A DNA stretch of 64,000 nt from Dyadobacter sp. 676 (GCF_040448675.1 NZ_CP159289.1:5501001-5565000); one strand, 5' to 3'. Numbered from the stretch's first letter, positions 8,458-18,778 are shown. The notes: a model not told the origin generated them from the sequence alone. Translations and numbers: made by a program.

Positions 8458-11400
8458 TTACCGCGCGATTACAATTTTCTGGGTGCTTATTGTACCGTCG
8501 TATAAGGTAATCCGCAGGACATAAACGCCGGCCAAAACTTTTGATACGTCAACACCTTCGTGCCCTGGTGTGCGGCGGCTCAAAACGATGAGGCCTGAAC
8601 TGTTATAAAGTGCCAAATGCTTTATTTCACCGTACTCCTTAAATGTTAAGCGCTCACTCGTCGGGTTTGGATAGGCATCAATCGCGCTGCCGGCAAAATC
8701 AACGTTTTGAATCCGGCTATATGTAAACGTCCCATCTTTATCCACCATTTTTAGCCGGTAGTAATTGATGCCTCGGGCGGGTGCAATGTCTGTAAATTGA
8801 TAACTGACCTTTACCTTACTTTCACCGCGCGAGAGTTGTTGTGCAATGGTTGTCCAATTAGCTGCATCTGTGCTACGTTCGATTTCGAATCGTTCACTAT
8901 TCACTTCCTCGGTAGTGGCCCATTTCAGGATAGCAGTTTGTTTTTCTTTTTCGATTTCGAAGGAAACTAAAGTTACCGGCATCGGACCGCAATCGGCTTC
9001 AACGGTTATCGCGGCACTAGCGGGACTGCTGCAACCCGAATTTTGATAGAAGGCAAAATATGTTCCGGCAACAACCTGAGTTGGGTCAGCTACCAACGTA
9101 GCAGACGATGGTATGCTTGATGTATAGAATCGCAAAGTACTTCCCTGCGGCATCGTACTTATCACCAGGTTAGTTAGGTCGGCCGTCGTCGCTGGGCACA
9201 ATGGACGGGTTACGGCCCTATCCAAAACAGGCGCTGATGGGGTTTCTACGACCGCAAGCAGCCCAGATGCGGAAGTTAAAGTACACAGGTCACTTTCACT
9301 GTCAACGATCACCCGGTATTCGTATCCATTCCACGCGGCGCTAGTAGGCGTCAATGTCAAGACAGAAGTTGCTGCGCCGGAATAACTGCCATTTGAATCG
9401 GTGAAGCCGCCTGGCGAAAGGTTCGTCCACGAATTCCCCCCATCAGTACTTAACTGCCATTGGAATGTAAGTGTGCCTGCTCCCGTCGCAGTCACCGAAA
9501 ACGAGACATTCGAACCAATGCAAGCGGTCTGGTTTTCCGGCTCCGGCTGGGTTAGTTCTATATCACAGAGTAAGGCTGTTACGCAATTTGCTCCATCGTT
9601 ACTGCCTGAAGGGACCGATGTTGAAATGAGCGATGCATCGCTGGTGGTCGGGTCGATTTTATAAAAAGCACCACTGGCATTATGGAATCCATACAAGCTT
9701 CCGTTCGCATCTGCGAACATCCCTCCGAATGTGCTGGGTGTCAGCCCACGAACCTGTGAGCCGATAGTTACAGTGCCCGTGTACGGATCCAGGGTGGCTA
9801 ACCTCCCGTCTAAAGAGGTAATTCCATAACATAAATTTGTCGATGACAGGAACGAGATATCAGCTACGTCCATGGGCTGGCTCACAGGAATGCCAAAATC
9901 CGGACCTGTTTGTACGGCGAAACCGTTACGCGGATCAACCAGTTGCAAGAACGTCGGTCTGTTTTGATCGATGTCTACTACATAGTATGCGGGAGCGGAG
10001 GATAAATAGATGAGCATATAACCATTGGGAATTTCTACACCGACATTGTAATTTGAACTGGGTAAATTGAGAACAGGATATTCGATAGCTCCCCCCTGTG
10101 CATCGATACGGACTATCGAGTTCGACACATTTTTGGTCGCCCATAGCATATTATCTCTTGAATTGTATACTAAGGAATTTACCACCAAAGGCAGTGGAGC
10201 GACGAGCGATCTTTCGCCCGAATCAACGTTGAAGGTGTATAACGACGAACTTACTTCCCCCGCGGCCTGTGATACCTGGTAGATAATTCCGTCTGCACAA
10301 TCGAATGGAAAGCTTTCAAGAATCGCATCCGGACAGTTGGCACCATCATTAGAATTCGAAGGGATGCTGTTGGAAATGAACTCGGAATTGCCCGTAATTG
10401 GATTAATGCGATGAAAAGTGCCCGGATTGTTCGCGAACGCGTAAATTCTGCCTGACGGGTCAGCAAACATCGCGCCGAAATTAGTTCCTAAGGGAAGGCC
10501 AGTAACGGCTGAACCCGCAGTAACGCTGCCGGAGTTGTAATCAAGGCTAATTAAACGGGCTGTCACACCTTCGATCCCATAAACCAAGCCTGTGGTTGGC
10601 AGGTACACTAAATCCGTTATAGCCATCGGCTGGCTGATCGTGTGGCCGGCTGTGACAATAGTTCCGGTCGCAGGGTTGACTAGTTGCAGATAGGTGTCGC
10701 GAGACGAATTAATATCAATGATATAGTAGGTGGTGGAATTACTGGTATAGACCAACATGTAGCCACCGGGAATCTCGGCGCCAACATTGTAGTTAGTAAC
10801 CGGCAGTCCGGGGATTACATATTCTGTCACACTTCCGGTGGCACTGATACGTACGATTGTATTCGTTTCGTTCTTAGTGGCCCAAAGCATGTTGTCGGTT
10901 TGGCTGTAGATCAGCGAGTTTACGGTGATCGGCAGCGGAGCGACGAGCGTGCGTGTCCCAGTGCCAACATTGAAGGCGTACAATGACGAAACTGATTCGC
11001 CAGCAGCGGCCGACACTTGATAAGCGATTCCGTTCTCACATGTAAACGGCGTTTGACAGGCCCCGATAGCAATCGGCTGGCTGACAGGGCCGTGGCAGCC
11101 AGGGTTCTCATACCGTGCATAATAAGTACCTGGTTGAGCGTTAGCGGGGTCGGCGACTAATGTTTCAGCAGAAGGTGTAGAGGACGTATAAAAACGAAGC
11201 ACACTTCCGGCGGGCGTATCTGAGTTAACCAGTGTTGTTAAGTTGACCGTATTGGCCGGACATATAGGCGCATCGGCATTCGAGATCAGTACCGGTGCGT
11301 CCGGAATTGCTAAAACTGTCAATGTCGCTGCCGATGAAGGCGTCTGGCACAAGTTGCTTCCGACCAGGCACCGGAATTGAAAATTATTCCATCCAGTATT

Positions 11401-12822
11401 TGAAGGCGTCAAAGTTAACGAATCCGTATTGCCTCCTGCATAAGAGCCGTTAACATCGGAGGCTGTATTTTGCAGGCTTGTCCATGATGAGCCGCCATCG
11501 GCGCTAACCTGCCATGTATAGGTAAATGGGCCATTACCGTTCGGAGTTACGGTTAAAACGACGGCGGTCCCCGGGCATGATGAAGCCTGTGATGGCACAA
11601 TAGAAATATCCTGGTCACATTCTACCACCGCGGTCGGACAACTGGCGCCATCATTGTTTCCTGATGGCACGCTCCCTGCTAAAAACGTTGCACTGTTGGC
11701 GACAGGATCAATTTTATAAAACGCCCCGGTTGTATTATTAAACGCATACAATTTTCCCGCTTGATCACTGAACAGGGCGCCATATGCCCCTGCTGGCAGG
11801 CCCATTACGGACGCAGGAAATGTGGCGACGGTGCCCGAAAACGGATCAAGCGTCGTAATCGCGCCATTAGCGGTCAAGCCATAGCACAATTGGGTTGATG
11901 GCAAAAACGTGAGATCCAAGGCAGCGAAGGGGGTGCTGACGTCGGTGCCATAACTGGGGCCGGACTTCAAGGTAAAGCCATTTGTGGGATCCACCAGTTC
12001 GAGATAAGTTGGTCGGGACGGATCCACGTCAATTACATAGTAGGTCGCTGCGCTACCTGAATAAACCACCATATAACCATTAGGTAGCTCGGCGCCTAAA
12101 TTATAGTTTGTCGTCGGCAGATTTGCTATTGGAAATTCCACCGAACCGCCGAAAGCCCCGAACCGGACGATTGAGCTGGTATTGTTAATCGTCCCCCAAA
12201 GCATGTTGTCGCTGGAAGTGCTATAAATCAGACTATTGACTAGGAAAGGAGTTGTCGCAATCAACGTGCGGACGCCTGAGCTGACATTATAGCTGTAAAG
12301 TGATGATGTGGCGTCACCAGCGCCTTGAGCAACCTGATACGCGATGCCGTCGTGGCAGCCTAAAGGTGTTTGTCGTGTTAACACGAAGTTCTGGGCGGTA
12401 ACGTCATCAACCGCCGTCTGAATATTAATTTCTCCCAGTCTGCTACCGGTCTGGTCTGCCGTGTTAGTGCCGCCGATAACCTCTGCGTAACAATGGTAAG
12501 TTCCGGGAAGCCTGTTTCCGTAGATGCTCGCGGCGGTATTGGTCAGAACTAGTTTATGAGCAGTCAAATTGCTTGTGACGCCGGATAGCAAGTAACTGCC
12601 GCTGGCCCCAACAATAGTCGACGCGACCACCTGACCTGAATTATCGACCAGGTTTACAAATAACGGGCCTCCGAAATTCGTTCCGGCTTCTCCGGAATCT
12701 AATACCTGGTTACTGTTTGCATCAAACCAAACTGTGCCTGAAATATCCAGTGCCATACTTGACGCACACCAGAACAAGCAACAGAGCATCCAAAAGGTAG
12801 GAAGTAGAGTTCTTTTTCTCAT
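8458..12822 (-). CDS. Giant T9SS-secreted protein with three propeller-like repeats
   Basis: 1454 residues. A signal peptide (1-24) is followed by an SdrD/Cna B-like region (about 25-150, starting ISGTVWFDANSNQVLDSGE). Three repeats of about 245 residues start near 156, 597 and 844 with GxxYQV-xxAG; each carries SLY-YNV, DNMLW-TxN, NxGxExPxGYM, YYxxD and ends SNDGANC or similar. They resemble the DUF6923 beta-propeller-like family. Ig-like segments (about 402-500 and 1095-1190, with WQxSxDGGxSWT) separate or follow the repeats. From about 1279 comes the fibronectin-like module (MPVTLVSFEIEKE) and from about 1380 the T9SS sorting domain (AYPNPTSERLTF, ending KIVIAR). The frame is intact over 4.4 kb. 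Role: large surface or secreted protein, perhaps adhesive; this is inference. Confidence 0.85.
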   Translation of the reverse strand: MRKRTLLPTFWMLCCLFWCASSMALDISGTVWFDANSNQVLDSGEAGTNFGGPLFVNLVDNSGQVVASTIVGASGSYLLSGVTSNLTAHKLVLTNTAASIYGNRLPGTYHCYAEVIGGTNTADQTGSRLGEINIQTAVDDVTAQNFVLTRQTPLGCHDGIAYQVAQGAGDATSSLYSYNVSSGVRTLIATTPFLVNSLIYSTSSDNMLWGTINNTSSIVRFGAFGGSVEFPIANLPTTNYNLGAELPNGYMVVYSGSAATYYVIDVDPSRPTYLELVDPTNGFTLKSGPSYGTDVSTPFAALDLTFLPSTQLCYGLTANGAITTLDPFSGTVATFPASVMGLPAGAYGALFSDQAGKLYAFNNTTGAFYKIDPVANSATFLAGSVPSGNNDGASCPTAVVECDQDISIVPSQASSCPGTAVVLTVTPNGNGPFTYTWQVSADGGSSWTSLQNTASDVNGSYAGGNTDSLTLTPSNTGWNNFQFRCLVGSNLCQTPSSAATLTVLAIPDAPVLISNADAPICPANTVNLTTLVNSDTPAGSVLRFYTSSTPSAETLVADPANAQPGTYYARYENPGCHGPVSQPIAIGACQTPFTCENGIAYQVSAAAGESVSSLYAFNVGTGTRTLVAPLPITVNSLIYSQTDNMLWATKNETNTIVRISATGSVTEYVIPGLPVTNYNVGAEIPGGYMLVYTSNSTTYYIIDINSSRDTYLQLVNPATGTIVTAGHTISQPMAITDLVYLPTTGLVYGIEGVTARLISLDYNSGSVTAGSAVTGLPLGTNFGAMFADPSGRIYAFANNPGTFHRINPITGNSEFISNSIPSNSNDGANCPDAILESFPFDCADGIIYQVSQAAGEVSSSLYTFNVDSGERSLVAPLPLVVNSLVYNSRDNMLWATKNVSNSIVRIDAQGGAIEYPVLNLPSSNYNVGVEIPNGYMLIYLSSAPAYYVVDIDQNRPTFLQLVDPRNGFAVQTGPDFGIPVSQPMDVADISFLSSTNLCYGITSLDGRLATLDPYTGTVTIGSQVRGLTPSTFGGMFADANGSLYGFHNASGAFYKIDPTTSDASLISTSVPSGSNDGANCVTALLCDIELTQPEPENQTACIGSNVSFSVTATGAGTLTFQWQLSTDGGNSWTNLSPGGFTDSNGSYSGAATSVLTLTPTSAAWNGYEYRVIVDSESDLCTLTSASGLLAVVETPSAPVLDRAVTRPLCPATTADLTNLVISTMPQGSTLRFYTSSIPSSATLVADPTQVVAGTYFAFYQNSGCSSPASAAITVEADCGPMPVTLVSFEIEKEKQTAILKWATTEEVNSERFEIERSTDAANWTTIAQQLSRGESKVKVSYQFTDIAPARGINYYRLKMVDKDGTFTYSRIQNVDFAGSAIDAYPNPTSERLTFKEYGEIKHLALYNSSGLIVLSRRTPGHEGVDVSKVLAGVYVLRITLYDGTISTQKIVIAR

Positions 12823-13445
12823 TTATTCGAACGGTTAGTTGATTGCGATCATAAAGGGGATTTTTTGCTAACATGAGGTTTGAAACTTAGGGCGGTCACC
12901 ACATCCGGTGCATAAAACGCCTGACATTGGCAATCGACTACCGCGAGAATACATCACGTTTTGCCCTAGCACTAATTGTATTAGAATTGAATTAATTCGG
13001 TCTTATCAAATGTAAGAACTCGCCCTAAGAAAGTCTTGAATATATCGGCTAATCGTAATTGTATATGAGACGCGTGCGATTTAATGTGTGAATGCAGTAA
13101 GTAAGTACACGTTTGGTGTCAAATGTCGAAATTCTGCCAATTAATGTGCCCGGTTGTTACATATTTCAAATGCGTCCGGGGTTGTAAAACCTTATTCACA
13201 TCTTCTGCTTTGATTGGCTATGTTATTGATTCGCATCAATGCGGATTGGATTCGTGGAATTCACCATTCAGTGAGCTGCCTTCAGTCCTACATCAATGAG
13301 CATACATATTGATTCAACAGGTACTTTATGAATGAAGGTACTTTCCAGAGTCTTCTGTCACAAATGGTAAACAAACCTCCGCATACCTATAAATGATTAT
13401 TGGGTAGTAGCCAAATCCAATAAATTCAATTAATCACAAATAATA
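12823..13445. other. Upstream region of the giant secreted-protein gene
   Basis: About 620 bases without a recognisable gene. It contains the shared motif at 13005-13053. On the minus strand this motif includes TACATTTG, which fits the Bacteroidota -7 promoter consensus TAnnTTTG, about 185 bases before the start codon at 12822. Confidence 0.4.
13005..13053. promoter_or_regulatory. Shared upstream motif, copy 2
   Basis: The string TTGAAT-A-TATCGGCTAAT at about 13034-13053 matches TTGAAT-G-TATCGGCTAAT at about 4315-4333. The preceding 30 bases also align loosely (CAAATGTAAGAAC versus CAAATATAAAC). The 15-mer TCAAATGTAAGAACT recurs exactly near 5775. Probably a shared regulator site or promoter segment. 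Confidence 0.45.
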
Positions 13446-13835
13446 ATGCATATTTTAACTAGTGGGAGCCTAGAATACGAGGATATTTTGCACTGGTTTT
13501 CCAATCAAGCTTGCTCAAAATTTTCCATGACGGAAAAGCACTGCAAGTTGTGCCAACATCAATCACCTACACTTTTTTCGTTAATTATCAGCCGGTTATT
13601 CCCTATGAACCTCGGCAATTCAATTTACAAATTTTCTAATATGTTGGTTGGGGGAACGAGCTCAGGGGTAATCGCCTCATTTGATTACCCTATCGCATTC
13701 TCGCTGCAATATATTGATGATAAGCTTGGTCAGCACCGGGCGCCTCTCAATATTAGGAATATGGTGAACCTCTGGAAAACGGTGGCCACCTTCTTGATCA
13801 ACCGTTGGCTATTAAGTGAGGCTGTATATCGTTAA
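13446..13835 (+). CDS. Hypothetical protein, 129 residues
   Basis: An ATG-started frame of 129 residues in an otherwise empty 1.6 kb gap. No domain, signal peptide or family is recognised; a Cys-rich stretch near residues 30-41 (CKLC) and a hydrophobic region (FSLIISRLF) are visible. Base composition is AT-rich like the surrounding intergenic DNA. It could be a real small gene, a decayed regulator or a chance frame. Confidence 0.25.
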   Translation: MHILTSGSLEYEDILHWFSNQACSKFSMTEKHCKLCQHQSPTLFSLIISRLFPMNLGNSIYKFSNMLVGGTSSGVIASFDYPIAFSLQYIDDKLGQHRAPLNIRNMVNLWKTVATFLINRWLLSEAVYR

Positions 13836-14166
13836 GGTTTTAAGATTAACCTCATTTTAATTGAGCGTTCTTTTAAAAAAATGGCTACCCTATCCTTGAA
13901 TTTACTTAGATAGTGATACAGACGATGAGAGGGAATCAATTTAGCCGATATGTTCTATTTTTGATCAAGCACGTGCTTTAACTTTGTCTTATCGAAATTA
14001 TTCGAACGAATGGCTTGAAGTAGTACTGTTGTCCAAATATCAGAACGAATTTGTTATGACGCACATATGCGCTTCATTTGGCTTAACGGGTAAACCGTAA
14101 TGATGGCTACTGATCACCGCGTAGCGTCCACATTTTATACGAAACTGGGATGCTGTTGTTTTGAAA

Positions 14167-14373
14167 TCAGGCAGTAGGCTCACAAGCACTCGGCTGTAAT
14201 TTGCTGGTATGTTCTTCAAGGTACTGCTCGAAAAGGTCTTTTTTGATCGCTTTTTTGAGGCTTCGATTTAGTTGAATGTAAATATCATTAACCTCTTCAT
14301 CAATATGCGACCTATTTGTTCTCCACCTTAAAATCTGTTCGTCTGTTTTGTGTTTCGAAAAATGTAGTTCTGA
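14167..14373 (-). pseudogene. Orphan coding-like fragment without start codon
   Basis: A minus-strand frame of 68 codons opens directly after a TAG at 14374-14376 and ends at a TGA at 14167-14169. It has no ATG near its start but reads like a charged helical protein (EEVNDIYIQLNRSLKKAIKK, LFEQYLEEHTSKLQ). It may be the C-terminal remnant of a lost gene. Family not recognised. Confidence 0.3.
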
Positions 14374-14493
14374 CTATCTGCGTATAGATCGGAATGATAC
14401 TGCATTTGTCAATAGCCGCCCTTTGGGCTGATGGTTTGATATTGCTTTTTTACGTAACTAATTGCTTTCTGTTTCACATTTAACACATCTACT

Positions 14494-16686
14494 ATGAAAA
14501 ATTATTACTTGACAGCCAGGTATTGGTTGCTGGCCGCTGTTCTTCTATTTAACGTTTTGTTATTTTCTTTCAGCACAGCTTGGGCTCAGTGTGAGCTGAT
14601 TCAGAATGGTAGTTTCACTGGTACCGCTGGTTGGACCGGCGTCGATCCTGGGAATATAACGCTAACAGGATGGCATAACGCAGACGGTATTAATGTGCGG
14701 TCGATTCACGATGGCGGAGTCGCTGACTTTTCGCAGAACCTTACTAATGTTCCTACATCGGGCGCTGTATTGACGTTTAGATTTTATTTCGACAATGGAG
14801 GCGACGGAGTTACGCGTTACGCTCAATCGAATTTAACGATTAGCTATGCAGGAACAACCTATTTCTCAGCGGTAACTGATCCGCAAGGGGCTTCCGGTCC
14901 GGCAACTTTTTCGGGGGCCAATGGCGCAATGGTCAGTCCGTTATCCACGCCAGAGGACGTTTGGACTACCGTTACCATTAATTTGCCATCTGGCATCCCT
15001 GAATCCGGTGACTTGGTGATGTCTATGTCTAATAGCAATGGAGTGGTAAGCGATGATATATCGCTGGATGATTTTAGCATAACCAGAACCACTACGGCCG
15101 GAAGTATCACCGGTGACCAGACAATTTGTAATGGCGGCACTCCCGCTGCGCTCACAAATGTAACGGAGGGAACAGGTGCCCAGATAACTTATCGCTGGCA
15201 GCAGTCAGTCAGTCCATTTACAACATGGACAGATATTGCCGGGGCGACAGACGCAAGCTATACCCCAACGTCTGGTTTAACAGAGACGACGCAATACCGC
15301 AGGATCACAGTCGCCAATAATGGTGGAGCTGTCTGTGACGAGTCGGCCCCCACTGCTGTTGTTACGGTTACCGTTCAATCAACCCCAACGTCTGGCGATA
15401 TTGTCGGTGATCAGACGGTATGTACCGGCGCCGCACCCGCGGAGATCACGAGTGGTACATCGGGTACCGGAAGTGGCACGATTAGCTACCAATGGGAAAG
15501 CTCGGTGGCACCGTTTACCGACTGGACCCCCATAGCCGGCGCAACCGGAGCGAATTATACCCCGCCAGCAGGATTGACAGCTACGACGCGTTACCGACGT
15601 TTAAGTGTGTCGACACTCAATAGCGTACAGTGTACCTCTTCCCCGACGGCGTTTGTCACTGTTACGGTAAATCCGCTGCCTACAATTTCCGGACAATCGA
15701 CGGCTTGTGTGGATGGAAGCCTTACCTTGACCGGATCAGGCACACCTGCTGCGAGCACCCCTTGGACGTCTTCAGACAGCGGGATCGCCACCGTTTCAGA
15801 TCTTGGCGTAGTCACCGGTATGGCTCCCGGCAGCGCAACGATTACTTACACCGATCAAAATGGCTGTAGTGCTACATTTGCCGTGACCATTGAAGCTAAG
15901 CCTGTGGCAGTTCAGTTGAACGCAACCCAAACGACGCCAACATGCCCGGACACAACTTTTAATTTGGAATCATTGGTAACTGGCACGGCCCCCGCTGGAT
16001 CAGTTCTGCAGTTCTATACAGATAGCGTGCCTACGCCAGCGACGCTGGTGGCGGATCCAACGGCAGCGCCGGCAGGCAAATACTATGCGTTCTATGTGAA
16101 TGCAACGTGCACCAGCCCGGCAAGTCCAGAGATAACCGTCAATCCGTGTGCGATGCCGGTAACTTTAATCACCTTCGCATTGCAGCGCGAGGGCAACGTT
16201 AGCAAGCTGGAATGGGCCACAACCGAGGAAACGGGTAGTGATCGTTTTGAAATCGAAAGAAGCGCCGATGGCAAGAACTGGTCGAAGATAGGGCAAATAC
16301 CATCCCACAAGGAAAGCCGCGAACTGCGTAGGTACAGTTTTGTGGATGATCGCCCGCTTGCGGGAAGTAACTACTACCGCCTGCGGATGGTCGATCTGGA
16401 CGAAACCTTTGCTTACAGCAGCGTTCTTCACGGCGAGTTTGAAAAAACGGCTGTTGGCGGAATCTATCCTAACCCAGTCCGCGACAGGCTGTTCATTAAA
16501 GATGTCGAACCGCAAACGATTAAAGAGGTTTCTATCTGGTCTGCTGCCGGTACTCAAGTCCTAAAATTCAAGCGTCAGGCAGTGGACGGGATTGACGTCA
16601 GCAAGCTCGGTAGTGGCATATACATGGTCCGGATCGAGCAAACTAACGGCACATTAAGCACACAAAAAGTAATAATAAGCCGATAA
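14494..16686 (+). CDS. T9SS-secreted multi-domain Ig-like protein
   Basis: 730 residues. The signal peptide is about 1-31 (ending STAWAQ). Residues about 35-200 look like a jelly-roll type module (NGSFTGTAGWTG, then a VSDDISLDDFSI strand end typical of such folds). Two Ig-like repeats follow (about 200-400: ITGDQTICNGGTPA and IVGDQTVCTGAAPA, each with YRWQ or YQWE and a TxYRR motif). A BIG2-like segment (about 400-470, ATVSDLGVVTGMAPGSATI) and another module lead to the shared C-terminal cassette: MPVTLITFALQREGN from about 553 and the sorting domain from about 655 (YPNPVRDRLF, ending KVIISR). Likely exported and surface-attached by T9SS. It ends at a hairpin. Confidence 0.85.
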   Translation: MKNYYLTARYWLLAAVLLFNVLLFSFSTAWAQCELIQNGSFTGTAGWTGVDPGNITLTGWHNADGINVRSIHDGGVADFSQNLTNVPTSGAVLTFRFYFDNGGDGVTRYAQSNLTISYAGTTYFSAVTDPQGASGPATFSGANGAMVSPLSTPEDVWTTVTINLPSGIPESGDLVMSMSNSNGVVSDDISLDDFSITRTTTAGSITGDQTICNGGTPAALTNVTEGTGAQITYRWQQSVSPFTTWTDIAGATDASYTPTSGLTETTQYRRITVANNGGAVCDESAPTAVVTVTVQSTPTSGDIVGDQTVCTGAAPAEITSGTSGTGSGTISYQWESSVAPFTDWTPIAGATGANYTPPAGLTATTRYRRLSVSTLNSVQCTSSPTAFVTVTVNPLPTISGQSTACVDGSLTLTGSGTPAASTPWTSSDSGIATVSDLGVVTGMAPGSATITYTDQNGCSATFAVTIEAKPVAVQLNATQTTPTCPDTTFNLESLVTGTAPAGSVLQFYTDSVPTPATLVADPTAAPAGKYYAFYVNATCTSPASPEITVNPCAMPVTLITFALQREGNVSKLEWATTEETGSDRFEIERSADGKNWSKIGQIPSHKESRELRRYSFVDDRPLAGSNYYRLRMVDLDETFAYSSVLHGEFEKTAVGGIYPNPVRDRLFIKDVEPQTIKEVSIWSAAGTQVLKFKRQAVDGIDVSKLGSGIYMVRIEQTNGTLSTQKVIISR

Positions 16687-16707
16687 CGTGAACCGGATCG
16701 CGGTTAG

Positions 16708-16736
16708 TCAGTCTCCGGAAAGCTCCCGGAGACTGA
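16708..16736 (+). terminator. Hairpin after the T9SS gene
   Basis: Perfect 11-base arms TCAGTCTCCGG (16708-16718) and CCGGAGACTGA (16726-16736) with a 7-base loop lie 22 bases after the stop codon. No T-tract follows, so it may protect the transcript end or work with Rho rather than act as a textbook intrinsic terminator. Confidence 0.55.
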
Positions 16737-17047
16737 TCCGAACCGAAAGGCGTCAGTGGTGACCAGTTAAGCCGACAATGTCGATTTAAAACGTATAACT
16801 ATTAGCGTAGGTAGATTTAGGCAAGTCAGGAATGCGGTTGTACGGATTGGCTTGGTGATATTTCAAAAAGGCACATCAGGTAGTCCCAATGATTTGACAC
16901 CACTGACCTGTGTGGAGACAGCGCAAAAAAATAGCCGGAATATGAATTCGTCTTTGCAGATGCGCCCTGCTTTTTGGAGGCACCTAATTAACATTGCCGA
17001 CGCTCCCGCCCAAACGTTTGAGGCAACCAAGCTCGGCAAGCACGGCT
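16737..17047. other. Intergenic region, no feature seen
   Basis: About 310 bases between the convergent T9SS and serine-hydrolase genes. A plus-strand frame here (16852 onwards) overlaps the hydrolase 3' end and shows no family features, so it is not called. Confidence 0.4.
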
Positions 17048-18559
17048 TTACTCGTTATTCGCTATCAACTCTGCCAACGCTCGTTCAGCACCTTTGTTTT
17101 TCGGATTTAGCTCCAATGATTTACGATACATGAGAATGGCTTCTTCTCGGTGCCCGACTGCTTTTAACGCCTCTGCATAACTGTCGTAAACGTTCCAACT
17201 GGCAGGAGACAAAACCGTATTTAGCCGCAAGACCTCCAAACCCGCCGGTTGATACCCATCATAGAACATTTGCAGCCCCAACCGGTTCATCTCTTGCTCG
17301 CTCAGATAGTAATGAGCTGTATCCGTTTTACAGGAGCTGAGTTTTTCCAATGCCGAGGCGGCATTGGTTTTGATCAGGGTTCGTGCGTAGAGGTTCGCCA
17401 AAGATTGTTTATCCGCCACAGGGGACCCTCCATTCAACACTTGAAACAAACTAACCCCTATGGCGTGGGTGCCCCGGTGCGTTACATTATTGAGCAGGAT
17501 CACGGTTTGGTCTTTCGTGACGTTACGCAAAAACAACGTAACAGCTCCGGGCATTCCACCGCTGTGGAAAACCACTTTACCATAAGTCGTATCTTTTAAT
17601 ATCATCCAGCCCAGCCCGTAATACGCGGACGTGTTTCCCCATCCGGTGGTAGCGAACTTCTGACTAGCGAGCCGGGCTGGCTTGAAGGCTTCTTGTAAGG
17701 TCGAGGGCTTGAGAAGTTTAGATCCATATAGTGCCCGATCAAATAAGAGTAGATCACCGGTCGTACTAATCACATTTCCTTGCCCAATCAATCCGCCCAG
17801 ATTATGCAGCTCGATGCGGTTTCGTGGCAGTGAATCGACTCGCTGTCTGAGCCAGGGAGCATAGTTAGGAGTATCGTAGCCTTTCACCCGATGCATGTCC
17901 GCGACGTTCAGAAGCGGGGTGCTGATGTAGGTATGATTCATACCGGCCGGCTGAAAAATGTGCCTGGCCAGGTAGGATGGAAAGGGAAGCCCACTGACCT
18001 TTTCAACAATCAAAGCTAGTAAACCGTAGCCGCTGTTGGAATAGCTCCACTTTTCCCCGGGATTAAAAAGAATCGCTTGGTCGGACTGATTGATGGCTGG
18101 CACTAAATCGGCGATTGTGAATATTTTACCGGTATCGGCCGTGTATGGTTTTTCCAACATCTGATAGTCAGCTAATCCTGAAGTATGAGAGAGCAAATGC
18201 CGGATGGTTATCTGCGAATAGCGGAAAGCGGGGAGGTGTTTTTTTACGGGATCATCCAGCTTGAGTTTCCCCTTCTGTTTCAATTGGAGGATAGCCACGG
18301 AGGTAAATATTTTAGAGACGGAGGCTAATGAAAAGGTTGATTGTTCATCGAGCGGCACCCGATTTGCAACATCCGCCATCCCGAGTGATTTCTGGTAGAT
18401 GAGGGCTCCCTTTTGAGCGATTAGAATATTACCTGCCAGTTCTCCATTGTCAAATTTCCCTTCTATCAGACTGTCAATCTGTTGAAGACGGGGCTGGGCA
18501 TAGAGCAGATTGGCAAAACTAAAATAAATATGGGTCAAAAAGACAATCAGTGTTTTCAT
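17048..18559 (-). CDS. Beta-lactamase-fold serine hydrolase with C-terminal TPR-like tail
   Basis: 503 residues with a signal peptide (1-21, ending LLYAQ). The beta-lactamase/class C esterase domain (about 25-370) shows SVSK at residues 80-83 (nucleophile Ser and Lys), a Tyr motif YSNSGYG near 170 and HSGG near 330. The last 110 residues hold a TPR-like repeat (NVYDSYAEALKAVGHREEAI, YRKSLELNPKNKGAERAL). The same two-part layout is found in the paralogue at 36364-37890. Members of this family hydrolyse esters, peptides or act as penicillin-binding-like enzymes; the substrate here is not predictable. Located in periplasm or outside. Two AT-rich dyads lie just upstream. Confidence 0.85.
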   Translation of the reverse strand: MKTLIVFLTHIYFSFANLLYAQPRLQQIDSLIEGKFDNGELAGNILIAQKGALIYQKSLGMADVANRVPLDEQSTFSLASVSKIFTSVAILQLKQKGKLKLDDPVKKHLPAFRYSQITIRHLLSHTSGLADYQMLEKPYTADTGKIFTIADLVPAINQSDQAILFNPGEKWSYSNSGYGLLALIVEKVSGLPFPSYLARHIFQPAGMNHTYISTPLLNVADMHRVKGYDTPNYAPWLRQRVDSLPRNRIELHNLGGLIGQGNVISTTGDLLLFDRALYGSKLLKPSTLQEAFKPARLASQKFATTGWGNTSAYYGLGWMILKDTTYGKVVFHSGGMPGAVTLFLRNVTKDQTVILLNNVTHRGTHAIGVSLFQVLNGGSPVADKQSLANLYARTLIKTNAASALEKLSSCKTDTAHYYLSEQEMNRLGLQMFYDGYQPAGLEVLRLNTVLSPASWNVYDSYAEALKAVGHREEAILMYRKSLELNPKNKGAERALAELIANNE

Positions 18560-18572
18560 TGGATGGCTAAAT

Positions 18573-18608
18573 AATACGAAGTATTAAGTATTATTTACTT
18601 CAATACTT
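18573..18608. promoter_or_regulatory. Two AT-rich dyads upstream of the serine hydrolase
   Basis: AATAC-GAA-GTATT spans 18573-18585, and directly after it AAGTATT (18586-18592) pairs with AATACTT (18602-18608). They begin 14 bases upstream of the start codon at 18559. Both use the half-site GTATT, so one dimeric repressor could bind side by side; this is inference. Confidence 0.45.
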
Positions 18609-18778
18609 GTACCATGGCTGAAAATCGGGCTTGGCCGGCAATAGCAGCTTGGAATTCGTCCGGATTCGGACAAGTGGAGCTCGTTTTTGAACGATTGACC
18701 CTTTGGGCGCCAGCAAATCGTCCCCGGCCTTGTTTGACTCACACATGGTTACTTTCATAGCCTGAATGCATTGGACGC

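Noticed and set aside
16852..17133. 93-residue plus-strand frame
   Set aside because: Overlaps the serine hydrolase 3' end and shows no domain or ribosome site.
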